DNA of 64,000 nucleotides from assembly GCA_946408345.1 (NCBI GenBank), contig CAMJRR010000016.1:1-64000 (forward strand), given 5' to 3'. Each line of letters opens with the position of its first letter. The stretch's first letter is position 1. This DNA comes from an uncultured Bacteroidales bacterium (lineage in GTDB: Bacteria; Bacteroidota; Bacteroidia; Bacteroidales; F082). The translations under genes and the position numbers were made by a program. Shown here in pieces: positions 14,909 through 24,049 of the stretch. Under the pieces are notes generated by a model that worked only from the letters and a program-made list of their open reading frames with translations, had not been told where the DNA came from and did not search any database.

Positions 14909-17641
14909 ATGAAATATCGGCTTTTACTCTTCTTCGCCATTGCAGCCACTTCACTTTTTTTCTCCACCTGCACCAACAACCCAACAATCACCATCACCAA
15001 CCCCAATGTGGAGCAACAAGTCCACAAGCAGCCTTTGGCTACAAACCAACCGCGCTTCAGCTGGAACTATGAAACCACTGAAAACGAGGTAGTCCAACAA
15101 AACTACCGAATCATCGTGGCAACTACCAATGAAAATGCCGAAAAGAATATCGGCGACCTGTGGGATTCAGGCGTGGTGCCTTCCAACCAGATGCTTTACA
15201 TTCCTTACACAGGCAAGGAACTGAAAAGCCGCAACAATGCTTATTGGAAAGTCATCACGACCGTAGCCGCCAAGGGCAAGAAAGCCAAAGTGGAAAGCAA
15301 AGTCAAATCGTTTGAAATCAGCCTGTTGAACCAAGACGACTGGCAAGCTAAATGGATTGGCCATGAGTTTGAGGACGATGTGCTGGTGGGCAAAACACGC
15401 TTGGCTGCCCGTTATCTCCGCAAGGATTTTACCCTCAAAAACGACATTAAAGAAGCACGGCTTTATGTCAGTGGAATGGGTGTCTACAGCGCTTACCTCA
15501 ACGGCAGCGAAGTCGCGCCCGATAAACTGCTGAAACCTACGCTTTCCTGGTACTCGAAGCGCGTGTATTTCAACACCTACGATGTTACGGAGATGCTCAA
15601 CAGCGGCGACAACGCCATCGGCGTCATCCTCGAAGGCGGTCGCTACACAAGCATCCGCTACAACGAAGCCAACCCCAACTGGGACGGCACAAACCACGTG
15701 TTTGGCTTCGGCACACCGCGACTGCTGCTACAACTCGAAGTGACCTACAAAAACGGCCAGAAAGAGACCATCGTCAGCGATGAGACCTGGAAAATCACCA
15801 ACCGTGGCCCTATCCGTACCGCCAATGAATGGGACGGCGAGACCTACGACGAAAACTTTGACCTCGGCGATTGGAACACCGCTGGCTACGACGCCTCTTC
15901 TTGGCTCCAGGCCGAACTCGTAGAAGCTCCAGAAGGTCAACTCTCCGCCCAACCTAACCCCAACATCACTGTGATGGAGAAGCTGAAGCCCGTCAGCCTG
16001 TTCCAAAAAGACGACAAATGGTACCTCGACATGCGCCAAAACATGGTCGGCTTTATCGACATGAAAGCGCGCGGACAACAACCTGGCGACATCATCACCC
16101 TACGCTTCGCCGAACTTTTGACTCCCGATAGCCTACTTTATACCGCCAACCTACGTAGCTCGGAAAACACCGACCGATACATCGCCAGTTCAACAATTAA
16201 ACAATTCAACAAACAACAATCAACAATACACTGGCACCCGATGTTCGTCTACCACGGCTTCCGCTACGTTGAAATCTCCGGCCTGCGCGAAACGCCCAAT
16301 TTGGACGACTTCGAGGGATGTGTCATCTATGACGAGATGCCCGTGACAGGCTCGTTTGAGACCTCTAACGAAATCATCAACGCGGTGTACCACAACGCCT
16401 ATTGGGGCATCCGTGGCAACTACCGCTCCATGCCCACCGACTGCCCGCAACGCGACGAACGTTTGGGCTGGACGGGCGACCGCACCACGGGCAACTTCGG
16501 CGAGTCGTATATCTTTAACAACCACCAACTCTACGCCAAATGGCTCTCCGATGGCGACGACTGCCAATGGGACAACGGCTCACTGCCCAACATCGTCCCG
16601 CCCTACTGGCGCGGCTACACCGACAACATGACCTGGCCAGGTGCCATGGTCACCGTGACAGATATGCTTTATACCCGCTTCGGCGACACTGAACCCATCC
16701 GTCAACATTATGCGGCTTGGAAGAAGTGGATACTCCACATGAAGAACGACTATATGAGAGCCGGCCTCATGCCCCGCGACACCTACGGCGACTGGTGCAT
16801 GCCTCCCGAGAGCCTCGAACTCATCCACTCCAGCGACCCCACACGCATCACCGATGCGACAGTGATTTCCACGCCTTTCTATTGCTACCTCTGCGGTAAG
16901 ATGGCCAAGTTTGCCGAGATTTTAGGCTTCACTGAGGATGTCGACTTCTTCAACCAAGAAATCACCACCACCACCATCGCCTTCAACGACAAGTATTTCA
17001 ACCGCGTGACGGGTGTCTACGCCAACAACACCGTCACGGCTAACATCCTGCCCTTGTGGTTCGGCATGGTACCCAAAGGATTGGAAAACAAGGTTTTGGA
17101 AAGCATCGTCAACAAGACAATGAACGAATGTGGCGGTCATGTCTCGACAGGTGTCATCGGCATCCAACAGCTGATGCGCTGCCTGACGGAATATGGTCGC
17201 GGCGACCTCGCCTTAAAGATTGCCTCCAACGACACCTACCCAAGCTGGGGCTATATGGTTCGCAACGGTGCCACCACCATCTGGGAACTCTGGAACGGCA
17301 ACACTGCCGACCCCGCCATGAACTCGGGCAACCACGTGATGCTGCTCGGTGACCTTATCCTTTGGGAATACGAATACCTCGGTGGCATCCGTGCCCTTGA
17401 GCCTGGCTACAGTAAAATCCAACTCAAGCCTTATCCCATTGAAGGACTTGACTTTGTGAACTGCACCTACAACTCCGTCTCAGGTCGCATCGAAAGCCAC
17501 TGGAAACGCGAAGGCAACCGTTTCGAATGGGACATCGTCATCCCTGCCAATACCATGGCTGAGGTCTGCTTACCCACTGCAAACGGCTACGAGATAAAGA
17601 CTTACGGCAGCGGAATGTACAATCTATCTTCGGAACTCTAA
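14909..17641 (+). CDS. GH78 alpha-L-rhamnosidase, secreted
   Basis: 910 residues with an N-terminal export signal (FAIAATSLFFSTC, an imperfect lipobox, so perhaps a lipoprotein). Domain order is that of GH78: N-terminal Ig-like part, two beta domains including YLNGSEVAPDKLLKPTLSWYSKRVYF, (alpha/alpha)6 barrel and C-terminal beta domain. The general acid is Glu517 in DCPQRDERLGWTGD and the second catalytic Glu is probably Glu793 in TTIWELWNG. It releases L-rhamnose from glycans for the RhaB/RhaA/RhaD pathway 3 kb upstream. Odd feature: residues ~427-442 (TIKQFNKQQSTIH) are encoded by an intergenic-type repeat inserted in frame. Typical members have a short Gly-rich turn there. Confidence 0.93.
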   Translation: MKYRLLLFFAIAATSLFFSTCTNNPTITITNPNVEQQVHKQPLATNQPRFSWNYETTENEVVQQNYRIIVATTNENAEKNIGDLWDSGVVPSNQMLYIPYTGKELKSRNNAYWKVITTVAAKGKKAKVESKVKSFEISLLNQDDWQAKWIGHEFEDDVLVGKTRLAARYLRKDFTLKNDIKEARLYVSGMGVYSAYLNGSEVAPDKLLKPTLSWYSKRVYFNTYDVTEMLNSGDNAIGVILEGGRYTSIRYNEANPNWDGTNHVFGFGTPRLLLQLEVTYKNGQKETIVSDETWKITNRGPIRTANEWDGETYDENFDLGDWNTAGYDASSWLQAELVEAPEGQLSAQPNPNITVMEKLKPVSLFQKDDKWYLDMRQNMVGFIDMKARGQQPGDIITLRFAELLTPDSLLYTANLRSSENTDRYIASSTIKQFNKQQSTIHWHPMFVYHGFRYVEISGLRETPNLDDFEGCVIYDEMPVTGSFETSNEIINAVYHNAYWGIRGNYRSMPTDCPQRDERLGWTGDRTTGNFGESYIFNNHQLYAKWLSDGDDCQWDNGSLPNIVPPYWRGYTDNMTWPGAMVTVTDMLYTRFGDTEPIRQHYAAWKKWILHMKNDYMRAGLMPRDTYGDWCMPPESLELIHSSDPTRITDATVISTPFYCYLCGKMAKFAEILGFTEDVDFFNQEITTTTIAFNDKYFNRVTGVYANNTVTANILPLWFGMVPKGLENKVLESIVNKTMNECGGHVSTGVIGIQQLMRCLTEYGRGDLALKIASNDTYPSWGYMVRNGATTIWELWNGNTADPAMNSGNHVMLLGDLILWEYEYLGGIRALEPGYSKIQLKPYPIEGLDFVNCTYNSVSGRIESHWKREGNRFEWDIVIPANTMAEVCLPTANGYEIKTYGSGMYNLSSEL
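16189..16233. repeat. CAATTAAACAATTCAAC repeat inside the GH78 coding region
   Basis: The stretch TTCAACAATTAAACAATTCA followed by AACAAACAACAATCAACAAT is the same word set as the repeat at 9295-9373, here in frame within a GC-richer gene. Its codons (Ile, Lys, Gln, Asn) stand out from both sides. Confidence 0.75.
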
Positions 17642-17660
17642 GACTCTGAATCTAGCAATA

Positions 17661-17717
17661 TAAAAATCGCTCATCTATAGATTCCATATTGGAATGACAT
17701 AGATGGGCGATTTTATA
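17661..17717. terminator. Bidirectional terminator between GH78 and DUF1232 genes
   Basis: TAAAAATCGCTCATCTAT pairs with ATAGATGGGCGATTTTA around a ~20-bp loop that itself contains ATTCCATATTGGAAT. The A and T tracts on either side suit termination from both convergent genes. Confidence 0.8.
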
Positions 17718-17742
17718 GGAACTAACGAATACTCTCGGTGGG

Positions 17743-18180
17743 TTAGACAGTTTGTGCAGCCCCGTCAGCACCAAACCAAGCATTTAAAGTCTCATCCACT
17801 TTCGCGTTGATTTCGGGTGTGATCTTGTGCTGTACTTTCTTCACCACATAAAGCACGGCCAAACCTTCGTCGAGTAGACCGAGAATCTTGTGTGCCTTAT
17901 AAGGAATCAAGCTGAAAGGCAAGATGGTATAGAGGATAGCACCCACGATGAGCGCTTTCTCAAGTGTGGTGGTCTCACCCATGGTCAGCACGTAATAGAG
18001 TTGTAACAGCGGCTTGGTGGCGACACGGCCTGCCTTTTTGGCATACGTGCCTATCTTACCAAATAAATTAGAAGTCTTTCTTTTCCAATCCACATTCTTC
18101 AGTTTGTCAAGCAAACCGTTGATGTCTTTACCTGCAATGGCGTATGCCAGGATAGTGATGCAAATGATGGTGATGATCAT
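17743..18180 (-). CDS. DUF1232 (YkvA-like) membrane protein
   Basis: 145 residues. One N-terminal membrane segment (MIITIICITILAYAIAG), a basic middle part, then the DUF1232 signature: KALIVGAILYTILPFSLIPYKAHKILGLLDEGLAVLYVV, with the 'P-x-x-L/D-x-I-P' turn and a late acidic residue. In this copy the usual 'D-x-IPD' is FSLIPYK, so the acidic residues of the motif are partly lost. The function of YkvA proteins is unknown. It is the last gene of a minus-strand group with ruvC, 62 bp behind it. Confidence 0.8.
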   Translation of the reverse strand: MIITIICITILAYAIAGKDINGLLDKLKNVDWKRKTSNLFGKIGTYAKKAGRVATKPLLQLYYVLTMGETTTLEKALIVGAILYTILPFSLIPYKAHKILGLLDEGLAVLYVVKKVQHKITPEINAKVDETLNAWFGADGAAQTV

Positions 18181-18242
18181 ATCAATTCATTTTTAAGTTA
18201 GTGTCTTTTCGTGCCACAAATATTATTCCATTATTCATTATG

Positions 18243-18839
18243 TCATGACTTCACGCGACCAGGGTTCTCGGCGATGAACTTGCTCCAGTCGGGACGACGG
18301 TGCGCCTTGGCTTTCTCGGTGGTGTGTTTGGTGTAGTTCACGTCCTTACCCTTCGAGATAGAATGGCACACGGCGGCGGCCACGGCATCGGTGGCATCAA
18401 AAAACTCGGGGTCCTCGTCAGTTTTCAGGATAAAATGCACCATTTTGGCCACCTGTTCCTTCGACGCGTTGCCATTACCTGTTATGGTCTGCTTGATGGT
18501 CTTGGGTGAGTACTCGAAGATTGGGATATCGCGATAGAGCGCAGCGGCCATGGCCACACCTTGGGCGCGACCCAACTTCAACATCGATTGCACGTTTTTC
18601 CCGAAAAACGGCGCTTCGATGGCCAGCTCATCGGGATGGTACTCGTTGATGATTTCCAAGACACGCTCGAAGATCTTCTTCAGCTTGAGCGCCTGATTCG
18701 CCAGCTTCTTCAAGTTGATGACCCCCATCGTGATGAGCTCCATTTTCTTACCCTGCTCACGGATAACGCCGTAACCCATCACCATGGTGCCCGGGTCGAT
18801 GCCTAATATGATTTTCTCTGTATTGATATTTGAGGCCAT
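18243..18839 (-). CDS. ruvC: Holliday junction resolvase RuvC
   Basis: 198 residues. RuvC cuts Holliday junctions as a dimer on the RuvAB complex. The RNase H fold is clear: IILGIDPGTMVMGYGVI (first catalytic Asp), HPDELAIEAPFFGKNVQSMLKLGRAQGVAMAA (catalytic Glu), YSPKTIKQTITGNGNASKEQVAKMV, and FDATDAVAAAVCH (two late acidic/His catalytic positions). The C-terminal ~30 residues are an extra basic tail. It starts 6 bp after the DUF2442 gene and is probably expressed with it. Confidence 0.95.
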   Translation of the reverse strand: MASNINTEKIILGIDPGTMVMGYGVIREQGKKMELITMGVINLKKLANQALKLKKIFERVLEIINEYHPDELAIEAPFFGKNVQSMLKLGRAQGVAMAAALYRDIPIFEYSPKTIKQTITGNGNASKEQVAKMVHFILKTDEDPEFFDATDAVAAAVCHSISKGKDVNYTKHTTEKAKAHRRPDWSKFIAENPGRVKS

Positions 18840-18845
18840 AAAGAA

Positions 18846-19097
18846 TTATGCTGCTATTCCAATCTCATACAAATATTCAGGGGCAAAACCGATTTCGTTG
18901 TTCCAATCCACCGTCCATGGGTCAAGGGAGAAATTTTTGAAATATGTCAAGTCCTTCAATTTCTGAAATATGCCTTCTTGAGCCAACGGAAGAAAATCAC
19001 AAAGTTTCACTGCCCCGTCATTGAAAGTAAGACGAAGGATATAGTCTTTGACATATTCGGCTTTGGTAACTTTTATGAATAAAGGCTTTTCTACCAT
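18846..19097 (-). CDS. DUF2442 protein
   Basis: 83 residues. The sequence IKVTKAEYVKDYILRLTFNDGAVKLCDFLPL with LDPWTVDWNNEIGFAPEYLYEIG matches the DUF2442 family (NE0471-like fold), whose members are often next to DUF4160 genes and sometimes regarded as toxin-antitoxin components. No DUF4160 partner is present here. It is 6 bp upstream of ruvC, so it may simply be carried by that transcript. Function unknown. Confidence 0.8.
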   Translation of the reverse strand: MVEKPLFIKVTKAEYVKDYILRLTFNDGAVKLCDFLPLAQEGIFQKLKDLTYFKNFSLDPWTVDWNNEIGFAPEYLYEIGIAA

Positions 19098-19219
19098 AAC
19101 AATATTGTTTCAAAGGTTCGATTTTCAGCAAAGCCTCTTTCCGCTCCGAACGGTTCCGTAAAAACTGCTAATCTCAGGCATAGTAATTCAGATTTTCTGC
19201 AAAAATAATCATTTTTTCA

Positions 19220-20593
19220 TTATCCAAACAACTCACTACCCAACTCATAAACCGAAGCCACTGGCACAATCTGAATCTTAAACCGCTTTGTATCCAAGCC
19301 TTTGGCATTGTATTTCGAGACGAAAATCTTCTCAAAACCTAATTTATCGGCCTCGGCGATGCGGGCTTCGATGCGGGTGACGGCGCGGATTTCTCCCGAC
19401 AAACCTACCTCTGCGGCAAAGGCATAACGCGAAGAGATGGGTATATCAGCATTCGACGAGAGCACAGCCGCGATGACGGCCAAGTCGATGGCAGGATCAT
19501 CCACGTGGAGGCCGCCTGCGATGTTCAGAAATACATCTTTTACTGAAAGTCTAAATCCAGCGCGTTTCTCCAACACAGCTAAAAGCATGTTCATCCTGCG
19601 GATGTCGAAACCCGTGGCGGAGCGTTGCGGCGTGCCGTAGGCTGCACTGCTCACTAAAGCCTGCGTCTCAATGAGCATAGGTCTTTGCCCTTCCATGGTG
19701 GCCGCGATAGCAATGCCACTCACTTCCTCGTCGCGCTGCGAGAGCAGAATCTCGCTGGGGTTGGTCACCTCGCGGAGGCCCGTTGCGTTCATCTCGAAAA
19801 TGCCCAACTCGGAGGCCGACCCGAAGCGGTTCTTGATGGTGCGCAAAATGCGGAAGCCATAGTGACGGTCGCCTTCAAACTGCAACACTGTGTCGACGAT
19901 ATGCTCCAAGATCTTCGGTCCGGCGATGCTGCCGTCCTTGGTGATATGGCCGATGAGGAACACTGGCACCTGATACGCCTTAGCAATCTTGTTCATCTCC
20001 GCGGCTGTCTCACGGATCTGCGAGAGGCTGCCCGCAGTGGCGTCTACGTAAGGCGATTCGAGCGTCTGGATGGAGTCGACAATCACGATGTCGGGCTGCA
20101 CATTCTTGAAGTGTTTCAAGATTTCCTGTGTGTTGGTCTCGGTGAGGATGAGGCAGTCGGTGTTGTGGATGCCGATGCGCTCGGCACGCATCTTGATTTG
20201 GGTCTGGCTTTCCTCGCCAGAGATGTATAGTATCTTTCTGCCAGCGAGTTGCAAGGCCGTCTGCAAGAGCAAAGTGGATTTGCCGATGCCAGGTTCACCG
20301 CCTACAAGGGTCAGCGAGCCGAGCACCAAGCCGCCACCAAGCACCCTATTAAGCTCCTCATAAGGCAAAATGATACGCTGTTCCTTGGCATTGCCAATCT
20401 CATTGATAGGCGTAGGAAGGCTTTTGTCCATCTCCAATCCGACACTTTTCTTCACCGATTTACTGTCCTTTCCCGTAACGACGGTCTCTTCTACACAGGT
20501 GTTCCACGCACCGCAAGCGGGGCATTTCCCGAACCATTTCGGCGACTCGTTGCCGCATTCCTTGCAGAAAAAGGCGGTTTTCTCTTTTGCCAT
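19220..20593 (-). CDS. radA: DNA repair protein RadA
   Basis: 457 residues. N-terminal C4 zinc finger (CKECGNESPKWFGKCPACGAW), RecA-like ATPase with Walker A GGEPGIGKSTLLLQ, Walker B IVIVDSIQTLES, the RadA-specific KNRFG motif (IKNRFGSASELGIF) and a C-terminal Lon-protease-like domain (DPAIDLAVIAAVLSS with EVGLSGEIRAVTR). RadA drives branch migration of recombination intermediates. Start at 20593 is supported by the zinc finger directly following. Transcribed towards DUF2442-ruvC, so this side of the window groups recombination genes on the minus strand. Confidence 0.96.
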   Translation of the reverse strand: MAKEKTAFFCKECGNESPKWFGKCPACGAWNTCVEETVVTGKDSKSVKKSVGLEMDKSLPTPINEIGNAKEQRIILPYEELNRVLGGGLVLGSLTLVGGEPGIGKSTLLLQTALQLAGRKILYISGEESQTQIKMRAERIGIHNTDCLILTETNTQEILKHFKNVQPDIVIVDSIQTLESPYVDATAGSLSQIRETAAEMNKIAKAYQVPVFLIGHITKDGSIAGPKILEHIVDTVLQFEGDRHYGFRILRTIKNRFGSASELGIFEMNATGLREVTNPSEILLSQRDEEVSGIAIAATMEGQRPMLIETQALVSSAAYGTPQRSATGFDIRRMNMLLAVLEKRAGFRLSVKDVFLNIAGGLHVDDPAIDLAVIAAVLSSNADIPISSRYAFAAEVGLSGEIRAVTRIEARIAEADKLGFEKIFVSKYNAKGLDTKRFKIQIVPVASVYELGSELFG

Positions 20594-20645
20594 AATGTTT
20601 GCCTTAATGACTAGCCAAGGTACACAACCCCACCCTTTACCCTCC

Positions 20646-20733
20646 TTGCGGGCTTGACCCGCAATCTCCCAAGCGCGAAGACGAATCCCTTGTGCTTGGG
20701 AGATGGCGGATGTTCCTCCGCCATGAGGGTAAT
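20646..20733. repeat. Composite palindromic repeat (CTCCCAAGCGCGAAGACGA family), copy 1
   Basis: Three hairpins in a row: TTGCGGGcttgaCCCGCAA, TCTCCCAAG...CTTGGGAGA and TGGCGGATgttcctCCGCCA. Copy 2 at 54558-54626 has the same core with the two outer hairpin words exchanged. Confidence 0.8.
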
Positions 20734-20825
20734 CGTGTAAGAGTTGTGGCCCTCAGACCAGTGTCTGTTTATGCCGCAAAAATAAGAAAAACGCCTCGTA
20801 AAAGAATAGAGTCTAAGATTTTTCC

Positions 20826-20833
20826 TATTTTTG
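20826..20833 (+). promoter_or_regulatory. -7 box (TATTTTTG) of the gene at 20854
   Basis: Exact TAnnTTTG match, 20 bp ahead of the start codon. No convincing -33 TTTG was seen. Confidence 0.55.
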
Positions 20834-20853
20834 TCCCAAAATCAAGAGGTTGA

Positions 20854-21579
20854 ATGAAAAGACGTTTACTCACCTTTATCGTATTGCTTTTCTCCTTGCA
20901 GACATTTGCTCAGCAGGGTGATGTGGTGCTATGTGAGGGTTTTTTCAACCCTTGGCTTGAAGAAGGCTGGGATGCGAAAGGCGACGATTGGGTGGTGTGG
21001 TACATCTCCAACACAACCTTTGCAGGATGTAAGCCGCACGAGATGCAGATGTACCCCGACTTCAATTTTGAAGGCACCACTCGATTGGTCACTCCTATTG
21101 TCGAGTTAGGAAAATACGATTTCATCAATTTTCAGTTCAACCATGCCCTCGAAGCCACACAAGGTGAAATCAATGCTCAAATTGGCATCGGTATTTCCCA
21201 AAATGGTGAAGATTGGGAAAGCATTTGGGAAGACACATTGGTGGGTAGCATCGCACAAAGCCAATATCTGCTTACCTTCGATATGGAAGAATGGACCACA
21301 AAGTCACCGCAGTTTTGCCTTTATTTTACGGGACATGGAGCGTATGTAACAAGCTGGTATATCGACAATGTCATCATCTATGCCTCGAAAAAGAATAAAT
21401 ATGGAGGCATGGACGACACCGACGAAAACGGTTTTGTGGCTGCACGGTCATCCATCACCACTTTGAGAGGTCCTTCGGCGGGTACGGTGACCAGTTTCTC
21501 TAAAATGAGAAGATCGAGCAACCGTTATGCCCGAGTGGTGGAGGGAAGACAAAAGAAATGGTGGCAATTCTGGAAATAA
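20854..21579 (+). CDS. Secreted protein with MAM/choice-of-anchor-like beta domain
   Basis: 241 residues with signal peptide (ends LQTFAQ). Residues ~25-180 read as a jelly-roll domain: CEGFFNPWLEEGWDAKGDDWVVW, TRLVTPIVELGKYDFINFQFNHAL, QIGIGISQNGEDWESIWED and VTSWYIDNVIIYA, the opening and closing signatures of cleaved-adhesin/choice-of-anchor J domains. There is no T9SS sorting domain; instead the last ~45 residues are Ser/Arg-rich and end in KKWWQFWK, an unusual basic aromatic tail. It is 8 bp ahead of the CotH gene, so both probably act together outside the cell. Confidence 0.7.
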   Translation: MKRRLLTFIVLLFSLQTFAQQGDVVLCEGFFNPWLEEGWDAKGDDWVVWYISNTTFAGCKPHEMQMYPDFNFEGTTRLVTPIVELGKYDFINFQFNHALEATQGEINAQIGIGISQNGEDWESIWEDTLVGSIAQSQYLLTFDMEEWTTKSPQFCLYFTGHGAYVTSWYIDNVIIYASKKNKYGGMDDTDENGFVAARSSITTLRGPSAGTVTSFSKMRRSSNRYARVVEGRQKKWWQFWK

Positions 21580-21587
21580 GCACAAAT

Positions 21588-23615
21588 ATGAAAAAGAGCA
21601 TCATAGTCTTTTTGCTGTTCTTATTGTCATTGTCGGTCACGGCACAGACTTTCACTGACAGCAACCTGCCCATCGTGGTCATCGAGACGGATGGAGGTGT
21701 CAATATCCCTGATGAGCCTAAAGTGCCTGGCACGATGAAAATCATCTGGCACCAAGACGGCTCGCGCAACTACATGACTGACATCAACAATCCCGAGTTC
21801 CTCAATTACGACGGTCGCATTGGCATCGAAATGCGTGGCAGCACTTCGCAGACCATGCTCAACAAGAAGCCATACGCCCTTGAAACCCGTGAAGACGATG
21901 ACATCACCATTAGGAATGTCAGTATCTTGGGAATGCCTGCCGAGAACGACTGGGTGCTCAATTCCTTGGCTTTCGACCAAACGGGGATGCGTGACGTGTT
22001 GGCCTATGAGCTTTCGAACCGTCTCGGACAATATGCCTCGCGCAGTGTGTATTGTGAGGTGGTGATTAACGGCGACTATAAAGGGCTCTATGCCTTCATG
22101 GAGAAAATCAAGCCTGACAAGAACCGCGTCAACATCGAAGAGATGGACCAAACCTGCAATAACTATCCTGAAGTGACAGGAGGCTACATCACCAAAGCCG
22201 ACAAGTCTAACGGCGACCCTGTGGCTTGGACAATGCAAGGCTATGGTGGAGGTTGGTGGGGCAACTACATAGATTTTATCCATCATTATCCCAAACCTGC
22301 CGACATCACCAATGCACAAAGCAACTACATCCATAGCGTGTTCACGGATCTTGCTTCTGTGGCCAACCACCACAATACATCTAGTACATCGGGCATCCCT
22401 TCGGTCATCGACATACCTTCTTTCGTCGATTTTCTGATGATTGCGGAATATACCTCCAATGTGGATGTCTATGCCTTCAGCACCTTTTTCCATAAAGACA
22501 GAATGGGCAAACTGCGGGCTGGTCCTGTTTGGGACTACAACCTCGCTTTCGGTTACGATGCGTTTGGCAATCGTAGCAAGTACAATGTGTGGCAGTTCAA
22601 TAACGAAGACAATACCGGCCCGAAGTTTTGGAAAGACTTATTCGACACCAACCTCTTCCGTTGCTATTTCGCCAAGCGATGGTTTGAACTGACCGAGCCA
22701 GGACAGCCTCTCAATTATGATTTCGTCTGCAATCGCATTGACGAAATCGATGCACTGATTGCTGAGGCCATCCCTCGCGACAACCAACGTTGGAACCAGA
22801 TGAATCAACACGCGCAGTATGTCAACAACATGAAAAACTGGCTCCAACTGCGCACCGACTGGTTGAACCAAAACATTGGCTCCTACGATGGCTGTTCCGA
22901 TGTCGACCTGCCACCTCTGGTCATCTCCAAAATCCACTACCATCCCATGGACTGGTGGAATATCGATGGCGACTTGTTTGAATTCATCGAAATCACCAAC
23001 AATGGTGATGAAGAAGTGGATTTGACAGGCATTTATTTCCGCGAGTTGGGTGTCACCTATCAGTTTCCGGACAATGCGCATATTGCTGGTCGACAAGCTA
23101 TTGTGCTTTGCTCTGATTCGTTAATGTTCACGGAGTATTACAACACCACACCTTTCGGTCAATACACGCGCAAGCTCGACAACAAGTCGGAAAATCTTGT
23201 CTTGGCTGATGCTTGGGGCAACATCATTGACCAGGTGCATTACTCCGATAGCCTGCCTTGGCCTATGGAAGCCGACGGCGAAGGTCCTTATCTCGAACTG
23301 AAAGACCTTGATTCCGACAATAGCTTGCCCGAAAACTGGGGAATTGGCGATGATTTGACAAAGATTGACAAATTCATTGAAAACCAAAACATTGCCCTTT
23401 ATCCCAATCCTACTTCGGGCAAGATTCACATCGCCTTATTGGAAAACGTCATTCATTGCCAAATCGCTGGTTTGATGGGCAATGTTTTGCAGGAAACTTC
23501 GCCTTCAAGTCCTGACTTTGAGTTGGATTTGAGCGGTTTGCCTTCGGGGATGTATTTGGTGAAGGTGCAGTTTGCTGATGGAAGGATTGCTTTCAAGAAA
23601 GTTGTTAAACAATAA
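21588..23615 (+). CDS. CotH-kinase family protein with lamin-tail domain and T9SS sorting domain
   Basis: 675 residues from the ATG at 21588, which starts a signal peptide (MKKSIIVFLLFLLSLSVTAQ); an in-frame start 30 bp upstream overlaps the previous gene and would bury it. CotH domain at ~70-400: GIEMRGSTSQTMLNKKPYAL, FMEKIKPDKNRVNIEEMD and AGPVWDYNLAFGYDAFG (catalytic Asp region). Lamin-tail domain at ~430-590 (FEFIEITNNGDEEVDLTGIYF, NLVLADAWGNIIDQVHY). The C-terminal ~75 residues (LYPNPTSGKIHI ... SGMYLVKVQF) are a T9SS type A sorting domain. A secreted protein kinase-fold enzyme anchored on the cell surface is the likely reading; its target is unknown. Confidence 0.9.
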   Translation: MKKSIIVFLLFLLSLSVTAQTFTDSNLPIVVIETDGGVNIPDEPKVPGTMKIIWHQDGSRNYMTDINNPEFLNYDGRIGIEMRGSTSQTMLNKKPYALETREDDDITIRNVSILGMPAENDWVLNSLAFDQTGMRDVLAYELSNRLGQYASRSVYCEVVINGDYKGLYAFMEKIKPDKNRVNIEEMDQTCNNYPEVTGGYITKADKSNGDPVAWTMQGYGGGWWGNYIDFIHHYPKPADITNAQSNYIHSVFTDLASVANHHNTSSTSGIPSVIDIPSFVDFLMIAEYTSNVDVYAFSTFFHKDRMGKLRAGPVWDYNLAFGYDAFGNRSKYNVWQFNNEDNTGPKFWKDLFDTNLFRCYFAKRWFELTEPGQPLNYDFVCNRIDEIDALIAEAIPRDNQRWNQMNQHAQYVNNMKNWLQLRTDWLNQNIGSYDGCSDVDLPPLVISKIHYHPMDWWNIDGDLFEFIEITNNGDEEVDLTGIYFRELGVTYQFPDNAHIAGRQAIVLCSDSLMFTEYYNTTPFGQYTRKLDNKSENLVLADAWGNIIDQVHYSDSLPWPMEADGEGPYLELKDLDSDNSLPENWGIGDDLTKIDKFIENQNIALYPNPTSGKIHIALLENVIHCQIAGLMGNVLQETSPSSPDFELDLSGLPSGMYLVKVQFADGRIAFKKVVKQ

Positions 23616-23635
23616 AATGCTGTTAGTGTCCCGGC

Positions 23636-23690
23636 CGTTCGGTCGGATTTGCAATCCAATCGTATTGAATCCATAGATTTTTTTGAAAAA
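23636..23690. repeat. GGATTTGTAATCC-family repeat, left border of the accessory island
   Basis: TTCGGTCGGATTTGCAATCCAATCG, followed by ATTGAATCCATAGATTTTT. Same left arm as at 14822 and 29780. A weaker TTGAATTTGCAATCC occurs at ~23818. Confidence 0.7.
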
Positions 23691-23715
23691 AAGACGGTTG
23701 TTAGATAAGAGTATC

Positions 23716-23751
23716 TATCTTTGTAACCGCCATTAAGTTAATGCGCATTAA
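23716..23751 (+). promoter_or_regulatory. Orphan -7 box and 14-bp perfect palindrome
   Basis: TATCTTTG at 23716-23723 (exact TAnnTTTG) is followed after 14 bp by TTAATGCGCATTAA at 23738-23751, a perfect palindrome placed like an operator or a 5' leader structure. No full-length gene follows on the plus strand for 1.3 kb. Confidence 0.45.
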
Positions 23752-24049
23752 ATTAACAGCAAAAACTAACGGCACAGCCAAGTAAGTGACACGGCTGTTT
23801 AATGCTTATCTTTCGATTGAATTTGCAATCCTCCTCTTTTCAAAAACTCGATTCTGTCGCCTTTAACCAACATATTTTAATAAAAAGTATTGCCTATAAC
23901 CAACATGAATGCGGATTTGCCTGATTCCTACATCTTTGCCGATGACATCGAATCGCCTATCGGAGCCAAGCTGCTCCTTTGGATGCTGGGGTTTTTGTAT
24001 TAGTTAGGAAAATCATAGTCGGGAGATGCAAAATCAGCCAGCAGCAAAA
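23752..24049. other. AT-rich gap at the left edge of the accessory island
   Basis: Contains ACAGCC...GGCTGT as a possible hairpin at ~23777-23800, a partial GGATTTGCAATCC-type word near 23818, and one 32-codon open frame at 23905-24003. No RNA gene could be recognised. It looks like remodelled DNA left by insertions. Confidence 0.5.
23905..24003 (+). CDS. Possible small protein or gene remnant (32 residues)
   Basis: The frame from ATG 23905 reads MNADLPDSYIFADDIESPIG and ends AKLLLWMLGFLY, a composition that looks like real protein (acidic amphipathic part, then a hydrophobic C-terminus) in otherwise poorly coding DNA. It may be a small membrane-associated peptide or the remnant of a longer gene. 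There is no recognised family; treat as tentative. Confidence 0.3.
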   Translation: MNADLPDSYIFADDIESPIGAKLLLWMLGFLY

